Positions 54,728 through 64,000 of a DNA stretch of 64,000 nucleotides are shown here, piece after piece. Source of the DNA: Spirometra erinaceieuropaei (taxonomy: Eukaryota; Platyhelminthes; Cestoda; Diphyllobothriidea; Diphyllobothriidae); assembly GCA_902702965.1 (NCBI GenBank), contig CACRXP010000016.1, positions 1,458,735 through 1,522,734 on the forward strand. The letters are read 5' to 3'. Made by a program: the position numbers and the translations under genes. The notes beneath the pieces are model-generated. The model ran no database searches. It was not told the DNA's origin and was given only the letters and a program-made list of their open reading frames with translations. Positions within the stretch are counted from its first letter, which is position 1; each line of letters opens with the position of its first letter.

Positions 54728-57149
54728 AAAAGAATAAAATCAAAAAGGTTACAAAATGACGAAGACTGTTCAGAACCGCCAGGGGCAGAGCGTTGCAAAA
54801 ACGAAATCCTGGAGGGCAAGAAGGTGCAAAATAAATAAAGACGTGTATATATTGTAACAGATAAATTACGGCAAAAGGGAAGAGTTACAGTAATCGAAAA
54901 GCAGTTACGTTGAATTTTTAAAACTGCTACTGAACCAGCATAAATTTTGTTCCATCTTAAAAGGACTGCGCTACCTATAAGAGTACAAAATTGGACAAAG
55001 GGTTAATTTTTCAAGTGTACACTGGGTGGAACAGGTTTCAGGCGCATATAGTGAATAGTTGGGGAGGGTGGAAATCCTGTTAAAGTAGTCAGCCAGAAAC
55101 ATACGCCATAAGAGGGACACGTCACTCGGTTGACGAGTAAAGTATCTGCCTTACTGGGGACTATTCAACCTACTACTCGTATTAACGTGGGCGGACTTCA
55201 TCTATTCGGCTGTAGTTTCTATATTAAAGCTAAGTAACGCGTCGCAAGTCTAAAGCAGAGTGGCATGAGCCGTTGTCAGTGTGTTCTAGACAGCCATGGG
55301 GGACTTGAAAAAAAACAAATGGAGCTCGACCTGTGAACAAGGATCTTGGTCCGAAATGTGCAGGTTGCAAGCGGTCTTGTTTGATAAATGGTAACATTTG
55401 TATTATTAAAATATCTGCCTTTAGTTTCGGTCTTCCAAAGATTAGCAGTTGGTCGAATATTCGACTAACGGCTCCCTAGGTTACTGCCAATGCAAGGCCT
55501 ACGACTGACTAACCGTTGGTATTTCATTTTACCCGTGCGAAGAAACTTCGGCGATTGAAACAGATTTTAGCAGTTCCTCCATCGCGTAAGCGCTGCAGAA
55601 CATTCATTGGCGAAACTCTTGATTTATTTGCTTTGTCTCCCCTGATAGCATCATGCTCACCCAGGGCTAGCCCATACACTAAGCCAGTTTTGAGATTGAC
55701 ATCTCAGCAGTCCCTGCAGGAGCAACTCTCCTAGCAGTCATTTAATGTGATTCGCACAAGCTGTGCCCAGCCAGCTAAACGGATCCCTGGTCATACGCCA
55801 AGCTTCAAATTACGGCCGCTAGTGCGGGGCTAGACAAAGGCAAGTACAATAATTTCAGGGCCTCACGCAACTCCAAATCTTATGCATTACAAATCATTTT
55901 GATGCATAATCGACCTATTACTTACTGGTCCACTGGCCGGAGCCACTCAATTCCAACATCAGCCTAGAACCTCACTGTAAGACGTCAACAAATTTGGGAA
56001 TCTCCTGCACAGACCAACAAAGCGAAAGTTAAGTAGTTAGCAAGCAAACAGCATAGGCGCAAGATTTTTTAGAATGACACTTGGTTCAGTTGAACGAAAG
56101 CGACCCATCAGTGAGAGCGGCTGTGGCACTCAAAACTGCCCTGATAACATTTTCCTGTCATGTTGCCGACTACAGCGGCAACAAAGTTTTTTACGATTGC
56201 GCGCCGGTGCGAAGAGCCTCCATCTCACACATACACACAGGCGCGCGCACCGTTTCAAGGGCAGAATCGCTGACATCACGAGTCAAGTAGCCTGCAAAAT
56301 GCCTAGGACTACAAACTGGATAAATGCTTCTGATGGGAGGACTATCAGTTCGGTGGGCGCGCACACGCATCGAGGCGGCTTGCCTTCTGGAGTGGGGCTG
56401 TCGTCTGAGCGAGTGAGTGTCCACTGCTACCCAGCTTTGGATCGCACCTGAAGGGGCTGAAAAGAAACCCCAGCTACGCTATCACGATACTGCAGTTCAA
56501 AACTCATTTATGGGAATTCGCAGATGTTTAGGTCTCGGACAAGTAGAATAAGGTCATTTATGCTTATAAATGAAGTTGTGGAGGACATTAAGTAGCGACA
56601 AACCCACAAAAAGCACCGGCGTGTAGTGGGCAGCAAGTTATCCGCGCCGCCTTAAATTAAGTGTAGTAAATTGACATGTATATCGAGTATCAGATAAGCT
56701 CAGATTTGCTAAAGGTCTATAATTCTTTGTGGCATAATTGAGAGTATTTCCCAGACTGATGAGTGATATGGTGCTTTTCTGCAAAACTCCGCGAAATTCG
56801 TAATCTCAATTTGATTGCGTGGACTCTTCCTGCCGGGATTTGACAAAAAGGTTTAAATGTTTGATCGTTATTGTAGCACAGAATTTTTGCGTCATTACGT
56901 CATAGTTTGCGTCAAATTTGCACAATCTTCCTCAGGAATGTGGAGTTTCCATCCGATAAAAAAAATGTTCTCAGTTTATTGGCCGCTCCTTCCACCTAAC
57001 CTAGAACTAAAAGCCCACTCTTATTTGCTTGCAAGTATTATTTCCTCTGGAACAACCGTTAAATCCGTATCGGACCTTCCAACAACCTATCAGACTTTTC
57101 TAGGAAAGTATTGCGCCTTTATTAGAGCTCATGATCGATTAACTTTCTA
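54728..57149. other. No gene recognised; RIOK2 upstream flank
   Basis: About 2.4 kb with overlapping short ORFs (for example 56074-56451) and no recognisable domain. It should contain the RIOK2 promoter, but no element can be assigned. Confidence 0.45.
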
Positions 57150-58211
57150 CAGTGGAGGACTATGGCTCCAGAATTACCCGAGAGATTAAATCTTATTGTC
57201 CTATATTAACATTCGACCGAAAAAACAAGTACCCATTCGCAGTGCCTAAGGATGATAATGGCGTAGAAGTCGTCGAAAACCGCGGGAAACCTGAGTATCC
57301 GTGGCAGTTCTTCGCCACGGTATTCGCTGGGGAAACGGGGTTCCAGAATCACAATATTAGTAATGCTACTATAAACACCGGTCCCATGCCTAAATATACA
57401 CTCTTCCCGGTATCTATCGTGGAAGGCGGGCTACGGAATCCCAAACATGCGGAGTCGTCAGGCATAGACAATGTACCAGTCAAATTCTTGAGAGAATTGA
57501 CAAGCGAACTCTGCAAACCACTAGCGCACATCTTCCATTTGTCATTCGAGTTAGGGGACTGCAATCCGAATGAATGACAGTAAGTATCTACCCGACATAC
57601 AAGATTGGACTCGGATTAATGTTAATAATTGTCGGCCCATCAGTCTCACCTGCAATTACTGTAAAATAATGGAAATCATACCATGAAAATAACAACCAGG
57701 TTCCTGGAGAAAAGCTATCGCGGCAGACTTGGCCGAGAGTGAGACCCTGGCTACTACGACCCTCAGGCCCAGTCCCAAAAGGAAACAGAAGGCGGACGCC
57801 AGTGGGGAGGATAATATATTCCGTACAGTACAAATGGAAAAGAAGTTGGACAGAGTTGACTGCCGGGCAAGGGAACGTCCGGCGCCGGTAAACGGCGTGC
57901 CAAGTGTTTCCACAGTGTCTTAAGCCAGGACACTTCTGACTCGGCCTTGGATCTGATTAGCCAGGTGAAGAGCCGAGTGGGCGAATGCCAAACAGCCCGA
58001 ATGCGCGCGTGCAGACACCCGCTAGAGGCCCAGCGTCGACAAAGACACTCGGAGGAGGGCCGGTACAGAATTACTTACTCTCAGGGCTCCAGCACGGCTT
58101 TAGGCGGAAGCGTTCACGTCTTTCCTGTCTAGTGTCCTCAACTGAGCAGTGGGATAACTCGCTGGACAAAGATGGTAGGGTCGGCGTCATCTACACGGAT
58201 TTCAAGAAGGT
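57150..58211 (+). pseudogene. Plus-strand LINE, RT N-terminal half
   Basis: 57152-57577 is open and reads PWQFFATVFAGET, SIVEGGLRNPKHAESSGIDN and VPVKFLRELTSEL, the region just before the RT fingers. NNCRPISLTCNYCKIME follows near 57625-57670. After ~400 bases of unrelated sequence (57680-58060), it resumes with LLSGLQHGFRRKRSRLSCLV and VGVIYTDFKKV at 58070-58211. The reading then breaks where family C sequence begins and seems to resume at 59066. Non-functional. Confidence 0.65.
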
Positions 58212-59060
58212 GTAGCAGCCTTCTCGCTGTCCCCTCGTTCTATTGTATACGCTCTACGGCTGCGCACGCTAACCGTCGATCTGTCCTGCTTCAATCCCGT
58301 CCACAACACATTCCTGGTCGATCATTTGCCACTACTCTCGCGTGTTGTCGAAGCCAATCAACGCGACCTCTTGCGCTTATTTGCTACAAGTACACATACG
58401 GGACGCCACCCTTGCGGACGTGACTTTTAACAGACAGTACAGAAGCAAAAACAATACACAGCACCTTTTTTGTGGTAACGACACACAGAAGGCACCGCAA
58501 GTGACGCTCTCCAGAACGGACGCTTATCCCTGTCACAAGCATACAGCCAGCTGACGGCGACCTGCCCTGTGCACAAAATGAACCTGTCCTCACAACTTCC
58601 TAACTTCTGTTACTAGTCGGAGTAAAATTATTGTATTTGGTTTATCTTACTGAAGGCCACATACAGGCCAGTCCTGACCGACCCGCCTACGTACCATTTT
58701 ATGAAATCCGTTACACAATGCCATATAAAGCTGACATTTATTTCGGACATGTTGATGTCCGACTATATTCCTTTCCTTACCGCCACATGCAGGCCAGTCC
58801 TCCATGCATTTTTCTGATGCTATTTTTTTGACGGTTTTTTTTCTCCTGTTAAATTAATACAGTCATTTTTAAATTTTGCTATGGAGTTTTTTTCACCCCT
58901 CGTTTTTCATTTTGCTTAACGGACTTCTAATCTCTGAAATTATGTATTGCACTTTGTACAGATTTTGCCTACCTCGTCTAAAATTCGCATGTAAATTTAT
59001 TTTTACTTGCTTTGATGGGACCCCGACGGGTCTTCAATAAAAATAATTGAATTGAATTGA
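58212..59060 (+). mobile_element. Insert ending in a family C LINE tail
   Basis: Interrupts the RT reading at the same codon region (TDFKK... / ...TKKAFDSLPH). Its second half (58640-59060) is the reverse complement of 31116-31560 and ends in ATTGA repeats (AATTGAATTGAATTGAA), like the short tandem tails of CR1-type LINEs. The first half has no recognised domain. Probably a 5'-truncated insertion. Confidence 0.6.
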
Positions 59061-59062
59061 AC

Positions 59063-59510
59063 TGATCTTACATCCTTGACCACTAAAAAGGCGTTCGACA
59101 GCCTCCCACACAAATGCCTAAACCATACACTGTCTGAAATTGGATTTATTGGAAAGCTGCTGACATGGATCGCAGGTTTTCTTACAGGAAGATTGCAAAC
59201 CGTGTGTGTTTTTTCCTCCGAGTAAAATCCTACTCCCGTTCTAAGTGACGTCTTTCAGGGTTCAATCCTACGGCCGTTGTTCTTCCTACTTTATATCAAC
59301 GACTATGCCGACGGCCGGAGAGTCAGCGCCGTCATGTCTCCTGGTGACGCTAAACAGTCGACAGACATCAGATCCGGGGCAGACAGTCACGCGCTTCAAA
59401 AGAGTCTCAACCGACTAAACAGCTGGTCAGCTCTTTGGCTCCTATATTTACTCTCGGCAACTGTGTGGTCCTGTGACACCGCACCAGAAGGACCGGTGAG
59501 GAGGATGATC
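59063..59510 (+). pseudogene. Plus-strand LINE, RT palm fragment
   Basis: Reads TKKAFDSLPHKCLNHTLSEI, FLTGRLQTVCV, SDVFQGSILRPLFFLLYIND and a spoiled catalytic box (SPGDAKQ where FADDLK is expected). Continues the ORF split at 58211. Confidence 0.65.
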
Positions 59511-59773
59511 CCTCTCGACGTCTCCTTGATATGTTACCCCATTCAAATAGGCCAGTATGTCAGTATATTTTAAGCGTGACAGGCAATGCTTTTGAAATCC
59601 CTATTAAAAACGGCTCATCAGCCAATAATTGTTTGCACTTGTTCTACCTCCACTCTTGTGAATGGGATATATATTCGCTACTTTCCAATCAGTGGGGAGA
59701 ATGCCTCGCTCAAAGGACGACTGAAAAATATGCAAAAGCGGTCTGGCGAGTCCGCAAGCCAACTCCTTCAGAA
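59511..59773. other. No gene recognised
   Basis: Junction sequence between a plus-strand RT fragment and a minus-strand LINE. Confidence 0.4.
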
Positions 59774-61190
59774 CTAAGCCGCTATTTGGTCTGGACCTGG
59801 AGACTTAGATACCTTAAGGACTAGAAGTCCCTTTTTCACATCTTCTTCTATGAAGTCTATGTTTACCAGTATTTCGTCAGTTGTTCCAGTAGGTAATCGT
59901 GCCTCGTCAGTGTTCGTTTCATCACTGAAAACATATGCGAAAAACCGCCTAAGATGTTTGCTTAGCGTCATTTTCGATGATATCCTCATTGTTTTCTCCC
60001 TTCAACACTGAGGCCGTCTATTCGTTCTTTAACCCGCTGTTGATGTAACTGAACTGCTCATAATGAGATGGTTGTTGTGTTGTTGCAAACCTTCTCCATA
60101 GTTTGCTTTTCCGGTTTACTTCTTTCTTTATATCCCGCCTTATCCAGGCAGGACGGCTATTCTTTTTGACCCTCTTTGTCGGACAGTTTCGATGCATGAT
60201 GTCGGTTAAAACTCCTTTGATAGTGTTCCAATCAAAATCTGGATGCTCGGTAAGGACATCCTTCCAGTCCACTTCCAATAATTCACTTCTCATGGCGGTA
60301 AAATCTCACCAGAAATTCAGCCGAGGCTCAGTCGTATTCATTTTTTGTCTGCATAGGCGGTATTCTCAAAACAGCATGACACGGTCACTCTTACCCAGCG
60401 GTGCTATGGACTTAATTTTGCCAGGACTTATTGGGTCTTTTGTAAAGACGAAGTCCAGACAATTTGCTCTTTGGTCCTCTGTGCTCCTGGTTGGAAACGT
60501 GACGTTTTTTTACCAGAAAGAGATTAGCCGTTAGTTTCAAGAGCCTGTTCTCAGTACCTCTTGGTTTTGTGTCACCTCTTCATTTAAGCCGCACATCCTC
60601 CCGTCAACCTCAGGAGTAAGATTAGGCGGTCTATATATGGTCAGGAGATTCAAATTAGGTGCACCACGCATCCTTGGTTTTAATCACTGTGCTTCCCAGT
60701 CGTTGGAGCAATCATTTTTGTGTTCTGACGCGATGATTCCTCTCTTGATGTAGATCGTTAGTCCCCCTCCTTTTTATGCCGTCTGTTTCGACGAAAAGGT
60801 TAATGTTCATCAAGTGCAATTTCGGCATCCAAGACTTCAGCATAGAACCAAGTCTCTGTGATAGCGATGACATCCGGATGTGGGTCTGATATCCCCACTT
60901 TCAGCTCATCTAGCTTCTGGAACAAGTTCTGAGCATTTGCATTAGGAAAGCGGAGCTTAGCCAGGACAGATTCCCGAACGATTTTTGGGTCGAAGTCGCT
61001 AGATATTTTGCGTGAGTTTTCGGGTACATCGTCCCCTTCCGAGTCTGCTGCTGTTTCATTGAAGTGGACGTCAATGTGTTGACCGTCATTGTCTTAGGTC
61101 GGTTTGGCAGACATGAGCGTTCTTTCCTCATAATCTGTTTGTCCACTATGCTCAATGTCATTGGTTATTTCCATAGGAATGATCTCTGAA
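59774..61190 (-). pseudogene. LINE B relative: endonuclease, linker and RT start
   Basis: On the minus strand, endonuclease pieces (FPTRSTEDQRANCLDFVFTK, LGKSDRVMLF, in frame-broken form) lie at about 60500-60310. The linker at 60293-60018 (VDWKDVLTEHPDFDW, RPAWIRRDIKKEVNRKSKLW) follows, then the RT start at 59989-59774 (FFAYVFSDET, LKVSKSPGPDQ), where it stops abruptly. It retains the endonuclease-RT linker that LINE B lacks. Stops occur in the endonuclease and before the RT. Confidence 0.7.
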
Positions 61191-61369
61191 TATTTACGAT
61201 TCCCCATTCAATATTCTTAGCTTCTTCTCGCCGGAATTGTATCTTCTGAGGAATTCGGCCTCGAGTCCTTTTCAGTGTCCCGTTTGGCCGGTTAGAAATC
61301 CCGCTGAAAAAAATTGTTGTGTGGGCATCTCAGAGTGCTGATTTCCTGCCCAGCAGCAATAAAGCTTTT
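61191..61369. other. Spacer
   Basis: No feature recognised between the minus-strand LINE and the next plus-strand fragment. Confidence 0.4.
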
Positions 61370-62015
61370 TCCTCATTTTCGAGAACAATTTACACTTTGA
61401 TGGTTCGACCCGCTCCTGGAACCCTTAATTGTTGAGGAACAGAAAGACTTCGGCGTACTTATAACCTGCCTGCTTATACCATTGTTGCAGTGTCTGTAGA
61501 CAGCCAAGTTCGGAATATGGGCGTTATTTGTGCGGATTAATAAGCAGTTGTTCGGAAAAACCTACGGAGAATTCGTTCGGTCTCAATTAGAGTATGACGT
61601 CCGGGCCTGAGGTCCGTCGTACGAGAACGATCATCAACAGATGTAAAGTGTACAGTTGCGAGCTCCGAAGGTGGTAAAGAATTTTAGTCATCTCCCGTAC
61701 CAGACCAAACTAACCGAATTACGTTTGTTTGGTTTCAATTACAGGCAACTGCGCGACTATCTCATTCAAACCTACCAGGCTGTGAGAGGCCATGAGCATG
61801 GCCTTGATTTTGACGACTTCTTTGAATAGGCTGGGATGGACCGTCTGCTTTTTCATCTCCTTAAGCTGTAGAAAAAATAAGTCCATGCAGAAGCCCGACG
61901 GGGTACTTCGCAGAAGGTCACTGGAGCATGGGATGGATTCCTGAATCAGTGCGTTTTTCAGAGACTGTTTACACACTTCAAAGCAAACTAGACACTCATT
62001 TACAGGAAAAATGCT
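61370..62015 (+). pseudogene. Plus-strand LINE, RT C-terminal fragment
   Basis: Frame-broken but ordered: a KDFGVLIT-like block near 61445, then the block equivalent to RLRGDLIQTY near 61740-61770, HGLDFDDFF near 61795-61825, and SETVYTLQSKLDTHLQEKC at 61948-62005, the final FK-x-LD motif of CR1-like ORF2s. May be the 3' end of the LINE begun at 57150. Confidence 0.6.
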
Positions 62016-62984
62016 GCACATATAATCGCAATTGCGTCAGTGACGACAATTGGCGCCTGGCTTACAATAGAGATGACTATGAAATTTCCAGAATTGCTGG
62101 CGTGACAATTAAATTTTTTGACATTTTTTAATATGAATAGGGAGCCCATGGGCGAAAGCTTTACTTGCTTAATAAGGTGACTAAAACTGACTTTCCTCAT
62201 GCTTTACGAATGGCTTTGCCAGGACTTTAAGAAAAGAACATCGAGAGTTTAGAAGGCCGTCCTCGAAACATCTTGTCCGCTCACGATTTGAATTCTACTT
62301 TTGGCTTCGCTCATCGCGATCTCCAATCAGAAATCTGACTTTCGCAGTCTAGGCACCATGACCTCCACAAAACACAAGGTTCCTCCCGGACCCACCTTTT
62401 GATAACCATTCGGAGTTTCGTCACTCATGCCTAATAACCCACCTCAGTTTCGCCTACAGTCCACTCTCAACAGGATGTCGTTCTCGTCGCTACGGTGGTT
62501 TAGTTCTGCTACCCTCTCGGCCACATTCCATGCCTGTCGCAGCCCAGATTTCCGGTGAGCGCATAGAACGACGCTCCGGGCTCACTCGCTGCTCCGACTT
62601 TACAACATCCATAAGGAACAAAATCTTGACGTGAATTATCGCCGACATGTTTTCAGTTTTCATGAGTCCTCACCGATGCCTTCGCATGCCCACAATCATT
62701 CCCGTCAAATGATACAGAATAGGACTTAAAAATGTGTCTTTAAGACACCGCATGGTGTTTGTAAATTTATTATTGCAGTCATGATAATACACTGATTACT
62801 TTAATAACAACTACATTACTCATACCGTACAAAAGGTTTTCTTCTTCTTCAGCAGGGACCGTTGGTGACCAGTGGAATTTACCTCTACAGTTAGGTGCCG
62901 ATGTCCTCTGGTCTCCATGGCTGAGGCTTTCACGTTTGCTGAAAAATGTCCCTCGATCCGCGCGGTCAGTTGATTTTGTGACTG
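62016..62984. other. No gene recognised
   Basis: No ORF with a recognisable domain; AT-rich near 62760-62830. Confidence 0.45.

Positions 62985-64000
<1,016 letters not shown>

Noticed and set aside
56074..56451. 125-codon plus-strand ORF as a gene
   Set aside because: No recognisable domain, overlaps equally long ORFs in other frames, and has no supporting splice signals.

Overview
The window looks like repeat-rich flatworm (platyhelminth) nuclear DNA. This is inferred from the gene and repeat content: very short introns, Penelope-like elements (PLEs) with GIY-YIG endonucleases, CR1/Jockey-like LINEs, and RTE-like LINEs ending in C2H2 zinc fingers. From memory, that zinc-finger family is common in diphyllobothriid tapeworm genomes, so a cestode is my best guess; it was not tested by search. 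No rRNA, functional tRNA, CRISPR array or prokaryotic operon was seen.

Only two conserved host genes are recognised. A FAM185A-like (DUF4097-type) gene lies on the + strand at 40837-42640, in five exons that stay in frame for 331 codons, with one 31-nt intron. A RIO-type kinase gene, RIOK2, lies on the - strand from 54702 downward. Its first three exons (54702-53544) hold the winged-helix N-terminus and the RIO kinase core with all catalytic residues. A phase-compatible acidic exon (49170-48828) and a basic terminal exon (47199-47011) probably complete it. The segment expected just after the kinase core was not found.

Almost everything else is mobile DNA. 0-20 kb: the zinc-finger tail of an RTE-like LINE at the left edge, a ~450 bp dispersed repeat (R1), ~1 kb fold-back elements with TA/CAGT ends, a nearly intact PLE (3.5-5.0 kb), older PLE pieces, and a second RTE/zinc-finger pseudogene. 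20-31 kb: a ~1.4 kb tandem duplication, three copies of a tRNA-derived SINE, a decayed ~122 bp tandem array and a third RTE/zinc-finger pseudogene. 31-40 kb: two long minus-strand LINEs, A and B, both inactivated. 44-46 kb: a decayed RTE. 48-51 kb: PLE and LINE fragments inside RIOK2 introns. 57-62 kb: a plus-strand LINE apparently split by later insertions. 63-64 kb: a second copy of LINE A ORF1 with a ~33-unit CAG expansion.

The most interesting signal is a pair of short elements, each carrying a hammerhead ribozyme core (CTGANGA, a helix II hairpin, then GAAACGTC). One (21532-21782) has a perfect 13-bp target-site duplication, and the paralogous copy of its host segment keeps the empty site. 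The other (10437-10842) sits inside an old PLE endonuclease fragment between 59-bp direct repeats. Both place a TATA-like box upstream of the ribozyme and AATAAA downstream, so they resemble small retroelements mobilised with PLEs.
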